DNA from: Lacipirellulaceae bacterium
GTDB lineage: Bacteria; Planctomycetota; Planctomycetia; Pirellulales; Lacipirellulaceae
Direction of reading: 5' to 3'
NCBI GenBank assembly: GCA_040218535.1
Contig: JAVJRG010000012.1
Span: forward strand, 1-64,000
Length of the DNA: 64,000 nt
Shown here one piece after another: positions 17,801 through 25,233 of this stretch. The position numbers and the translations under genes were made by a program. Every line of letters starts with the position of its first letter. Position 1 is the first letter of the stretch. The notes beneath the pieces are model-generated. The model worked only from the letters and a program-made list of their open reading frames with translations. It searched no databases and was not told where the DNA came from.

Positions 17801-18107
17801 TCTTTTTACTCAAAAGTCGAGCGAGTTGCTTGAGCTTCCGACGCTTCCAAACCCAATGATGCAAGTACCAAGGAATCACCGCGCAGCCGACCAGTGCGGC
17901 AAAGAAAACAATCGTCCGCACCGTCGCAGGCGTGTCGCCTAGTCGATCAAGCGCGAACACGGCGAGGTAGGCCATCACCACCGCAAAAACGGCAATCGCT
18001 AACGCTTCGGTGATTTTCAGCACCCAAACCGCACGACGGTAACCATGCAGTTGGTCTTCCAGCGACTCAGGAACGTGCAGATTGTTCTTGCTGTCCTTGC
18101 TATTCAT
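14829..18107 (-). CDS. Large membrane-anchored DUF4175-like protein
   Basis: 1092 residues. Hydrophobic segments at about 30-55 (ALAIAVFAVVMAYLAVFAL), 65-85 and 155-172 anchor it in the membrane; the rest is long, charged and helical with coiled-coil stretches (about 500-600 and 700-1000). Before the coils there is a beta-rich region with Ig-like features (LPEKMIVAHGEPFELDV). Near the C-terminus is a glycine-rich linker (GGGGGGSSPGGGGGG). The layout fits the DUF4175-type protein that accompanies MoxR/BatA operons. It is coupled to the 335-aa gene and follows the 728-aa gene after 45 bases. Confidence 0.72.
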   Translation of the reverse strand: MNSKDSKNNLHVPESLEDQLHGYRRAVWVLKITEALAIAVFAVVMAYLAVFALDRLGDTPATVRTIVFFAALVGCAVIPWYLHHWVWKRRKLKQLARLLSKKMPRIGDQLLGVIELAEDQSEQARSKTLVAAAINQVATDAKKRDFTTATPPSRRGPWTTVAAAGTAGAVALALLFPEAAANAWARLTQPWRDTPRYTFAAVEPLPEKMIVAHGEPFELDVQLQETSRWQPETAEARIGKQRPVVSELTEQKYHLEMPAQIGDGTLELTVGDANHEVQIEPTLRPELTELTATVELPEYLGRTEPLEKDVRGGAVSVVKGSRVSLAATTSRDLVSASIDGNDRPPQGATITSDSELVEESVKHEIAWTDVHGLSGIEPFKVSVSAIDDEEPTLVIENLPRQKVVLETELLKFQIRARDDYGVQRVGYEWRGFAQAVEKPARGERILAPGTHMSETLAVQGVFSAKSLGIDPQPIELRIFAEDYFPDRGRIYSPPHILYVLTPDQHAIWMTEQLNKWHRQALEVRDRELQLYESNRELRDMTAAELDQADTRRKVEKQAAAERTNGRRLRRLTAAGEELVREASRNPEIGVGHLERWAEMLGVLGEISENRMPSVADLLQKSSEAPKLAGKQNKSKSAPQAGMVRDTSGGGKPQEQDPNDKPKPQVPSIADRESSHVSPNTDELEPDGQKKKSSKGKFTLPTTTVMGSGKQKPKPKANQTPAEEKLDEAVTEQEDLLAEFEKIADELNEILANLEGSTLVKRLKAASRRQYKIGGRVGEQLDKAFGLSPQALAGQSKRELEELTEEEEKSTLDVSFIMDDLDAYYQRRRMTRFKAVLDEMREEDIIGGLRRLGDDIQKKQGLAIAQTEYWSDTMDRWADDLVDPACSGCCPGGASPDSLPPSLVLEAMKILEAEINLREETRVAEQAKAAVDETVHADEARRLSEAQDDLNFRVIDLGDRIRELKDAEKHFGKELQILTAVSQVMDEVVDILGLPETGPPAIAAETEAIELLLRSKKMNPNGGGGGGSSPGGGGGGDTDTPAIALVGRGQNEKEVREVRDVSHATGETGETLPAEFRAGLDEYFSRLEKSGGE

Positions 18108-18121
18108 GATGTTGCACTCGC

Positions 18122-18154
18122 GAACTGAAAACTGAACACTGACAACTGAAAACT
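18122..18154. repeat. Intergenic repeat copy (ACTGAAAACTGAACACTG type)
   Basis: The 33 bases are built from CTGAA/ACTG units and share ACTGAAAACTGAACACTG and then CAACTGAAAACT with the copy at 23385-23419. It fills most of the 45-base gap between two operon genes and overlaps the last bases of the 728-aa gene. Confidence 0.75.
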
Positions 18155-20339
18155 AAATCAACCCTACTACTTTTCTAAGCGACCAAAACAATCCTAGCAA
18201 AACAACGAGCAAAGCGGCGGCTGCCGGGTGGCTCCAAAGCCGCAGGCGGCGTAATTCTGCCGGAGGATCGGGGAGGTCTGCCAAGCGGCGAACGACCTCC
18301 GTTGCCTTGGAAACATCGATCATCTGCCCCCGCGTCACGCGGGAGATTTCCGCTAGCACTTCGGGGCGGGCAGGTTTGCCGACCCCTTCGACCGCTTCGC
18401 CCTGGACGAAGAAGCTAGTCTCCAAAACACCACCGGTTTGCTTCGCGCTGAGGGTGACTTCGTGCTTGCCCGGCTCAACGGCAGTGAACTTTCCTGTAAA
18501 CGCGCCCCACTCGTCACCGATCGAGGTGAACCTTACAGTCTTCGCCTTACCCGAGGGGGCAACGATTCTGGCCATGACATCCCCGCCCGAGAGTGGCTCA
18601 CCAGTTTGTTCCATCACGTTGGCATTGAGAGTCAGCGTTTGGCGGATCAACGGCTGGTCGGGCGAGTAGTAGAGCCGCATCGTTTCGCCTTTAGCCATGT
18701 TCCGCTGATAAGCCATCCAGCGAACGACTTGGCCCCAGAAGCGGTAATGGTACTTGTCCTCGACCCCTTTCCGCCAACGCCAGGCACCGTCGGTCCCCAT
18801 GAATAATACCTTGCCTGCCCCAAAGGTCCGCGTGGCGAGCAGCGGTAAACGACCGTACTCATTGGTGGCCGACTCGTGAACAGCGAGAACCTCGCTCCCT
18901 GCCTTGGCGCGTAATACTGGAGCGTACCACTGGAAGCCGGGCAAGCCTTCCCAAACTTCAATGTTGTCGTCGCGCGTGTCGGCCAATTTCGTTAGTAAGC
19001 TGCGACGCCCCATTTCGGTCAGCTCGAAATGATTCGGCGTTCGCGAACCCCAACCGTCGGGCTGCGCGAGATCGAGTAACACGGGATAGAGCGGTTCAAG
19101 TTCGGTATCGATCAGGCTGATCTGCTTGCCTGTCATTCCCGGCATGAATACGAGGCCGCTGGCTTGCTGTTCGACCAAACCTTTGAGCAAACGGCATTGC
19201 TCCTCGGTCAGTTGGCCTTCTTCGACACCCACGTCGCCGAGGAATACGACATCATACTTGGCCAGCTCATCAAGACCCTCAGGGAAGGCTTTAATATAGT
19301 CTTGATTTCCGCCGCCCTGCTTGGACAGTTTGGGGTGGAACAGCAAACAGGAAACCTCCACACCAGGGTCGCGCGAAAGTGCGTTGCGTAAGTAACGGTA
19401 CTCCCAGCGAGGGATCGAATCGATCACCAGAACGCGGAGTTTTTCTTCGCGAATCGCAATCGGAGCGCTCAGTTCATTGTTATGCTCTAGCCGTTCCTCA
19501 CCATGCTTCGGGACGGTGAGTTTCACAGTGAAGTCACCCGTCTCCGCAGGCTTCCACAGAATGGCATCGGTCGAGCGGCTCATCGCGGCAACGCGGACCT
19601 CTTTGGTCAGCTTCTCGCCGGTTGACGTTTCTAGCTTGACGGACGCGACGTAATCCCTCGGCAGCGAGCTATCAATCGTGAAGGGAATCCGCACCTGCTT
19701 GCCAGCGATACCAAACGTCGGCGCGTCGAGGCTTACCAGTTCAACATCCGGTAGCCTTGTCGGGCTGCCTACGGGAATGGTAAACACCGGCGTATTCCGC
19801 AAACGCAACCGTGTGGCGGCTTCCACCGGCGGCTGCCCGGCGTTCCAGTCGCCATCGGAAATCATCACGACGGCAAGCAAGTGGTCGTGCTTCTCAGGGG
19901 CGGAGGTGAGCGGATTGAAGAGATCGCTGCTCGTCGCCTTTTCAGCCGTGCTAAACGGCTCGATCACCACGTTGATGCGGTCGTCAAGCTTCTTCCAAAA
20001 CTCAGGCTTCGTGAGGGGCTCGATCGTTTCGCGTCGCTGCTTAGCTGACGTGCCCGCGGTCACGACGTCTTGGGTCTGCATACTTGTTGAATCATCCCAC
20101 TGCACGACAATCGTCGGGCGATCATCGGGGCGGAATTGCTCCACCCATTCCGGCTGGTTGTAGAGAACCGCCGCGATGGTCGCTGCCGAGAGCCGCAGCA
20201 ATTCCAACAGGCCCGTGCTACGGCTAAACCCGCTACGCCGCCATGCAACGAAGGAAAACACTGCCGTGGCGATCACGGCCAAGACGGAGAAGCAAAGCGT
20301 CCAAGGCGTCCATTGAAACATCAGTGATTGGGTGCTCAT
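18153..20339 (-). CDS. Membrane VWA-like protein with GATase1-like fold
   Basis: 728 residues. Two transmembrane helices lie near the N-terminus (about 12-30 and 42-60) and one at the extreme C-terminus (AAAALLVVLLGLFWSL). Between them is a VWA-like domain whose first strand ends in WDDSTSM, close to the MIDAS DxSxS, then an Ig-like region and a Rossmann/GATase1-like segment (KYDVVFLGDVGVEEG, GLVFMPGM). It is the second VWA/BatA-type membrane protein of the operon and is coupled to its neighbour by a 4-base overlap. It likely forms a membrane complex driven by MoxR. Confidence 0.78.
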   Translation of the reverse strand: MSTQSLMFQWTPWTLCFSVLAVIATAVFSFVAWRRSGFSRSTGLLELLRLSAATIAAVLYNQPEWVEQFRPDDRPTIVVQWDDSTSMQTQDVVTAGTSAKQRRETIEPLTKPEFWKKLDDRINVVIEPFSTAEKATSSDLFNPLTSAPEKHDHLLAVVMISDGDWNAGQPPVEAATRLRLRNTPVFTIPVGSPTRLPDVELVSLDAPTFGIAGKQVRIPFTIDSSLPRDYVASVKLETSTGEKLTKEVRVAAMSRSTDAILWKPAETGDFTVKLTVPKHGEERLEHNNELSAPIAIREEKLRVLVIDSIPRWEYRYLRNALSRDPGVEVSCLLFHPKLSKQGGGNQDYIKAFPEGLDELAKYDVVFLGDVGVEEGQLTEEQCRLLKGLVEQQASGLVFMPGMTGKQISLIDTELEPLYPVLLDLAQPDGWGSRTPNHFELTEMGRRSLLTKLADTRDDNIEVWEGLPGFQWYAPVLRAKAGSEVLAVHESATNEYGRLPLLATRTFGAGKVLFMGTDGAWRWRKGVEDKYHYRFWGQVVRWMAYQRNMAKGETMRLYYSPDQPLIRQTLTLNANVMEQTGEPLSGGDVMARIVAPSGKAKTVRFTSIGDEWGAFTGKFTAVEPGKHEVTLSAKQTGGVLETSFFVQGEAVEGVGKPARPEVLAEISRVTRGQMIDVSKATEVVRRLADLPDPPAELRRLRLWSHPAAAALLVVLLGLFWSLRKVVGLI

Positions 20340-22405
20340 GCGGCCTCCCCTTCCGGAGCTGGCTCTTCGGTTGCCATCGTCGGTCGGAAGGCGGGTGCCA
20401 CGTCTGCTGCTTTATTCACCACGCGTGGCAAGCAGAGCGCCGCTTCAACGACCAGGGCAATCAGCATGAGTCCCAAGAACAAACGCCAAATCTCTTGAAC
20501 GATTCCACCGCCGGTGCCGGCCGTCCGTTCGACACGATCGAAGTCCAGGCCTTCGAATAGGCGATTCAACCTGGCATCGGCAACCGTTTCGGTCATGTCT
20601 TCGGCGGTGGGGCGATTCACGGCGAGGAGTTTCTCCCCGCTGGAATAAACACCCCGGTGGTATTGATGGTCTGTGGAAAGCGTTGCCACATCTTCTTCGC
20701 CCACAACTCGTTTCCAAGGGTCCGCGGAAACGGGAAACGCTTCACCGGCAGTTTGCAGGCGCGTTGCGCCGAGCGACTTCGCCCCTTCGTCAATCAAACG
20801 CTGCAACGTTGCGTACAGCACCAAGCCATCAGCAGCGAGTGATGAGTCACGCGGGTCGGCGGTCGTCGCACAGAAATAAACGCCTCCACGATCGGTCGTT
20901 ACGCGAGAGAGCAATGGGACGCCTTCAGGCAATGCCGCGAGCTGAGTCGCTTCGCCCTTCAGCGTGCAGTAACGCCGGACTTTCCACTTACCCACAGGCA
21001 GTGAGGCTCCGCTTTGCGTGTTGGACAAGAGCCCCTGATCACCCCGCCACGTGTTGGCGGCAATGGGCTTGTCGTTCTCGACCCAGGCTTGCCAGCCGAT
21101 ACCGAAAGCTTCGCGATTACTAGGATCGCGTGGCGGGAAGAAAATCACTTGGCCACCGCGATCAACCACGCCTTGCACCAGCTCCAACGCCTTGCCCGTC
21201 GGCAACGGTGCCTGCCAGAGGACGAGTGCCAACTCTTCCCAAGCGAGTGTTTGCAGAGTGTCGGGCGTGACGATATCGGCTTCGTTGGTCATCGCGGGTG
21301 ACGGAGCAATCGAAGCGGCCAGACGTAGTGCCCGCACGCGTTCAGGTTCCTCCGCCACGACGGCCGTATGGCGGACCGGCGACTCATCGAACACAAAGTA
21401 GGCCTGATCGTCCGCCGGGTTGGAATCCGCCGGCAGCGAGACCCGTCCCGAACCGCGTGTCTCTTGGCCGTTCAATGGTATGCGATGGTCCTTCAGTTCA
21501 AACTGCGTGCTGGCGATTTCGACATTCATCTCCGAGCGGGCACCGTCGATTTCGAAACGCAAAGGCAAGGTCTGCTTTTCCAAGCTTTCGCTATTGCCCC
21601 CAGCTCCAGTATTTTGGCGCTTGATGACCAAGGAGACGACCAACTGGCTCTGGTCACGTAACGTTTCTCGACGAGCTTCGGTGACTCGGATCGAAGCATT
21701 CGTGGCGCTGGCGGGCGTGTCTGCGTACTCCAGCAAATGAAAGCGGACTTCCTGCGGGAATTCGATGAACGCTTCTCGCAGCGACGCCCACCGCCCACTA
21801 GTCGCTTGCCAGTCGTTCTCCCGCAGGTCGGAGGCGAGCCAAATTTCTGTGTGCCCGGGGCTGTTCGCTTTGATGTAATCGTGTGCTGCCTGCAACATGG
21901 CCGGCACGTCAGCGGCAGCGCTAGCGCCGGTCGTTTGTGGAGCGTCGATCAATGCCGCCGGTGAAGAAATCTCTTGCGGCTCTAAGGTCGCGCTGTCGAT
22001 CAGCACCCAGCGATTGCTGCCGAGCGTTTCCAGCGTGTCGACCAATTCTCGCCGTGCGGTGTCAAGCTTCGACACACCGCCCGCGGCTTGCTGCTGCATA
22101 CTTGGCGAACGATCGAGCAGGATAATCGTTGTATCCGCCTTGCCTCCCGCGGTGACGCCGAGCCAACCGCTCGCTAGGGGACGACTCACGGCGAAAATAA
22201 TCCCCGCGATGGCCGCCATCCGCATGGCCATGATCAGCCAACGCCGGAGTCGTGCGTAGCCACGCGACATTTGATTTGCCGAGAGCAAGAACTTCATCGC
22301 CGCCCAGTCGACCGTTTGGTAACGGCGCTGGTTGATCAAATGGATGATGATCGGCAGGGCAATCAGAGGTAGCCCCCAGAGCAACAGCGGTTGAATGAAC
22401 GTCAT
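20336..22405 (-). CDS. BatA-type protein with VWA domain
   Basis: 689 residues. The N-terminus is the BatA/aerotolerance signature: a first helix (LLLWGLPLIALPIIIHLIN) followed by RRYQTVDWAAMKFL and a second helix near residues 60-80. The VWA domain follows, with MIDAS start ILLDRSPSM. A third helix lies near residue 650. BatA proteins are inner-membrane partners of MoxR ATPases in many bacteria. Its stop overlaps the next start by four bases (20336-20339), and its start overlaps the DUF58 stop (22402-22405). Confidence 0.88.
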   Translation of the reverse strand: MTFIQPLLLWGLPLIALPIIIHLINQRRYQTVDWAAMKFLLSANQMSRGYARLRRWLIMAMRMAAIAGIIFAVSRPLASGWLGVTAGGKADTTIILLDRSPSMQQQAAGGVSKLDTARRELVDTLETLGSNRWVLIDSATLEPQEISSPAALIDAPQTTGASAAADVPAMLQAAHDYIKANSPGHTEIWLASDLRENDWQATSGRWASLREAFIEFPQEVRFHLLEYADTPASATNASIRVTEARRETLRDQSQLVVSLVIKRQNTGAGGNSESLEKQTLPLRFEIDGARSEMNVEIASTQFELKDHRIPLNGQETRGSGRVSLPADSNPADDQAYFVFDESPVRHTAVVAEEPERVRALRLAASIAPSPAMTNEADIVTPDTLQTLAWEELALVLWQAPLPTGKALELVQGVVDRGGQVIFFPPRDPSNREAFGIGWQAWVENDKPIAANTWRGDQGLLSNTQSGASLPVGKWKVRRYCTLKGEATQLAALPEGVPLLSRVTTDRGGVYFCATTADPRDSSLAADGLVLYATLQRLIDEGAKSLGATRLQTAGEAFPVSADPWKRVVGEEDVATLSTDHQYHRGVYSSGEKLLAVNRPTAEDMTETVADARLNRLFEGLDFDRVERTAGTGGGIVQEIWRLFLGLMLIALVVEAALCLPRVVNKAADVAPAFRPTMATEEPAPEGEAA

Positions 22406-23325
22406 CGTTTCCCCCGCATTTGCGTACGGCGGACGAGAAAGTTCATCAGCACTTGCTCGTAATCTTCGTCGATGCGAACTTCGTGATAGTCGACGCCCGT
22501 CTCCAGGACGATCTGCTTCAGGTCGTCGCGATACTGCTGGAGCGCCTTGTGATAACGGTCGGCAATCTCGGTCGGCTCGGCGAAGATGCTCGTGCCCCCT
22601 TCCATGTCTTGGAAACGCACGGGGCGGCGGAACGTGAAGTTCAATTCCTGCGGATCGAGCAAGTGAAAGGTAGCCAGATCATGCTTCCGGAAGCGGAGAT
22701 GCTCAAAGCACTCACGCAGTAAGGCGGGCTCAACGAAGAAATCGGAGATCACGACGATAAGTGCCCGCTGGCGAATCGTTTCGGCCAGCTCATGCAAGAC
22801 GGGAACGAGCTGCGTGTCGCCATCGGGTTTCGTTTCTTCAAGCGTGTCGAAGATATGCATCAAGTGGGCCGGATTTCGCCGCGGGGGAATATCACGAATG
22901 ATCCCGCCAGCGACGCATGCCAAGCCAACCGCATCGCCCTGCTGCACGGCCAAGTAACCCAGCGAACCGGCCAAGCGCCGGGCGTAGGCGAACTTCGTCA
23001 TCCGCTGCTCACTCGTGTCGGAACCAAAGTCCATCGAGCCGCTGGTGTCCAACACAATGCAAAGCCGCAAGTTGGTGTCCGCCTCGAACTCTTTCACATA
23101 GTAACGCCCGGTGCGGCCCAGCGCCCGCCAATGCAACCGCCGCAGATCGTCCCCGGGGACGTACTTGCGATACTCGGCGAACTCGACACTCGCTCCGCGA
23201 TGTGGGCTAGGATGCCGCCCGGAAACGCTCCCCTGCATCGCCCGCCGCGCAAACATCGGAACACTCGCCAACCGCGCCAGCACGGCAGGTTCCAAGAAAT
23301 CACGCGATTGGCCGTCGGTTAGCAT
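22402..23325 (-). CDS. DUF58 domain protein
   Basis: 307 residues, cytoplasmic, without membrane segments. Contains the DUF58 signature GDDLRRLHWRALGRTGRYYVK at about 65-85 (GDD.R.IHW) and then a VWA-like fold with MIDAS motif LDTSGSMDFG. DUF58 proteins are encoded next to MoxR ATPases across bacteria and are thought to link the chaperone to membrane VWA proteins. It follows moxR after a 97-base gap holding repeat DNA and is coupled to BatA by overlap. Confidence 0.9.
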   Translation of the reverse strand: MLTDGQSRDFLEPAVLARLASVPMFARRAMQGSVSGRHPSPHRGASVEFAEYRKYVPGDDLRRLHWRALGRTGRYYVKEFEADTNLRLCIVLDTSGSMDFGSDTSEQRMTKFAYARRLAGSLGYLAVQQGDAVGLACVAGGIIRDIPPRRNPAHLMHIFDTLEETKPDGDTQLVPVLHELAETIRQRALIVVISDFFVEPALLRECFEHLRFRKHDLATFHLLDPQELNFTFRRPVRFQDMEGGTSIFAEPTEIADRYHKALQQYRDDLKQIVLETGVDYHEVRIDEDYEQVLMNFLVRRTQMRGKR

Positions 23326-23384
23326 AAATGATTTCCGTATTCAGTTTTCGGTGTTCAGTTCACTACTGGAATACGTTTTCAGCT

Positions 23385-23419
23385 GAAGACTGAAAACTGA
23401 ACACTGCCAACTGAAAACT
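23385..23419. repeat. Second copy of the ACTGAAAACTGAACACTG intergenic repeat
   Basis: It carries ACTGAAAACTGAACACTG and CAACTGAAAACT like the copy at 18122-18154. About 35 bases away (23338-23362) lies a partly inverted copy (TTCGGTGTTCAGTTCAC), so the moxR-DUF58 gap could form a hairpin. Confidence 0.75.
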
Positions 23420-23422
23420 TCC

Positions 23423-24472
23423 CTACTCCTCGGTGTCTGTCTCCTCAACCAGTCGCTTGACGATTTCCCGCGCGTCGATGCCTTCCGCTTGCGCCGCAAA
23501 CGTTGTGATTACACGGTGCGTTAATACCGCCGCGGCGACTTCTTGCACGTCCTCCAGGCGAACCATGTAGCTGCCCAAAAGTGCCGCGCGTGCTTTGGCG
23601 CCGAGAATTAAGTTCTGCACGGCACGTGGGCCTGCTCCCCAAGAGACCAGTGGCTTGAGCCACCCTGGGGCGTCTTTGCTGTTGGGGCGGGTCTTACGAA
23701 CCAAGCGTGCCGCATAGGTATAGATATGGTCTGGCACGGGTACGCGTCGGACCAGTTCTTGATGGCGGATGATCTCCTCGCCATTCATTAACTGGTCAAG
23801 CTTCGGAAGTTCGCCGCCGGTTGTCGTGCGAGCGATTTCAATTTCTTCGACCTCGGAAGGATAGTCGAGTTCGATCAAGAACATGAAGCGATCGAGCTGC
23901 GCCTCAGGCAGCGGGTAGGTCCCTTCCTGTTCGACCGGGTTTTGGGTCGCAAGCACTAGGAACGGTGGCGGCAAGTCGAACGGCTTACCGACCGCGGTGA
24001 CTTTGCCTTCCTGCATCGCTTCCAGCATGGCCGCTTGAGTTTTTGGTGGGGCACGGTTGATCTCATCGGCCAAGACAACATTAGCAAACACGGGTCCGTG
24101 GACGAATTCAAATTCACGCCGTCCGTCAGGTGTCTCTTGCAGGATGTCCGTTCCCGTGATGTCCATCGGCATCAGGTCGGGCGTAAACTGGATGCGACTG
24201 AAGTCGAGCGACATCGTCTCGGCCAGTTTGCTCACCAGCAGCGTTTTCGCCAAACCGGGTACGCCCATCAGTAGGGCGTGACCACGAGCAAAGAGACATA
24301 CTGAAAGCAGTTCGACGACATCCCCCTGCCCAATGATCACCTTACCAAGCTCGTCGCGAAGTTTCGCGTAGGCTTCACGTAACTGATCAATCGCCGCGAC
24401 ATCATCGTCAGAGAGCTTGGCGGTGGGTGAGCCCGACAATGACATCGAATCGGGGATAGTCGTCTGAGACAT
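23423..24472 (-). CDS. moxR: MoxR-type AAA+ ATPase
   Basis: 349 residues from the ATG at 24472; the TTG at 24481 is less likely. The AAA+ core has a Walker A of the MoxR form (GVPGLAKT), Walker B ([14 protein letters not shown]), the sensor region ([21 protein letters not shown]) and the arginine-bearing LDRFMF. These are hallmarks of MoxR ATPases, which act as chaperones for VWA-protein complexes. It is the first gene of the eight-gene minus-strand operon down to 11532. No obvious promoter was identified in the gap upstream. Confidence 0.93.
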   Translation of the reverse strand: MSQTTIPDSMSLSGSPTAKLSDDDVAAIDQLREAYAKLRDELGKVIIGQGDVVELLSVCLFARGHALLMGVPGLAKTLLVSKLAETMSLDFSRIQFTPDLMPMDITGTDILQETPDGRREFEFVHGPVFANVVLADEINRAPPKTQAAMLEAMQEGKVTAVGKPFDLPPPFLVLATQNPVEQEGTYPLPEAQLDRFMFLIELDYPSEVEEIEIARTTTGGELPKLDQLMNGEEIIRHQELVRRVPVPDHIYTYAARLVRKTRPNSKDAPGWLKPLVSWGAGPRAVQNLILGAKARAALLGSYMVRLEDVQEVAAAVLTHRVITTFAAQAEGIDAREIVKRLVEETDTEE

Positions 24473-24803
24473 ACGCAACAATCCTTACGGCAAGTTTAGT
24501 TTGTCAAAAAGGAAAGGAAGAGGGAGGGAGCCTGGCGAGCCAAGAGAGCGGGTACCATTGCTTCGACGGCACACACTTCCCATAAGTTTCAATTATCTGG
24601 CACGCCCAGCCAAGATTCCACCTAGCAGCTTCGGTTTTCTACGGATTTCCTTGGAAAAACGTGCGGAGAAAGTTGCTAGAATTTGGAAGAAAGTGTGAGT
24701 GAGAACATCGTAGAACCACGGTCCCCGTGGTTCATGCCTACGAGAACCGTTTCCTAGTAGGCTCCTCGACGTTCGAAGCTTCTCCACAATTCCCCAGCCA
24801 GAC
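24473..24803. other. Divergent intergenic region with a short hairpin
   Basis: 331 bases between moxR (leftwards) and the 135-aa membrane gene (rightwards), so promoters for both should lie here; none is convincing. A perfect inverted repeat AACCACGG (24714-24721) / CCGTGGTT (24725-24732) with a 3-base loop sits about 70 bases before the plus-strand gene. It has no T tract. No gene was seen. Confidence 0.5.
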
Positions 24804-25211
24804 ATGCCCGAACCGCTCGTCGAACATCTCAGCATTCGCAGTAACTGGCTGTTCTACTCGAACGTTGGCTTTGCCATCGCCGGCGTCGTGATTCTGCTCA
24901 TTAGCTGGTACTACCACACCCGCATCGGCAAGTCGATGGGAGCGCGCAGGCTGAAAGCCGATCAAGCCCGCCATCGGCCCAGTGGCAACGCGGCTGCAAA
25001 TTTTAGCAATGCTCGCTCCATGTGGAGCATGATCCAAGGCGGCAAGTATGGCCAGCACCCGAAGAAGATTATCAACAACTGCGTGAAGGCAATCGTTGTG
25101 TGGCTTGCATTCCTCTTTATCTGGTTTGGCACGCTGCTCTATGTGGAAGAGCAAGTCAAAGCCAAGGGGGGATGGCCCGAAACCGAAGCGAATGAAGATG
25201 CTGAAAAGTAA
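24804..25211 (+). CDS. Two-helix membrane protein, function unknown
   Basis: 135 residues with hydrophobic segments at about 14-38 (LFYSNVGFAIAGVVILLISWYY) and 100-118 (AIVVWLAFLFIWFGTLLYV). Between them is a basic, soluble loop rich in Arg, Lys and Asn. The C-terminus is acidic (ETEANEDAEK). No family was recognised. It is convergent with the SulP-carbonic anhydrase gene, 22 bases away, so the two are not co-transcribed. Confidence 0.6.
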   Translation: MPEPLVEHLSIRSNWLFYSNVGFAIAGVVILLISWYYHTRIGKSMGARRLKADQARHRPSGNAAANFSNARSMWSMIQGGKYGQHPKKIINNCVKAIVVWLAFLFIWFGTLLYVEEQVKAKGGWPETEANEDAEK

Positions 25212-25233
25212 TTGTTGAAAGACGGGCTGACGC

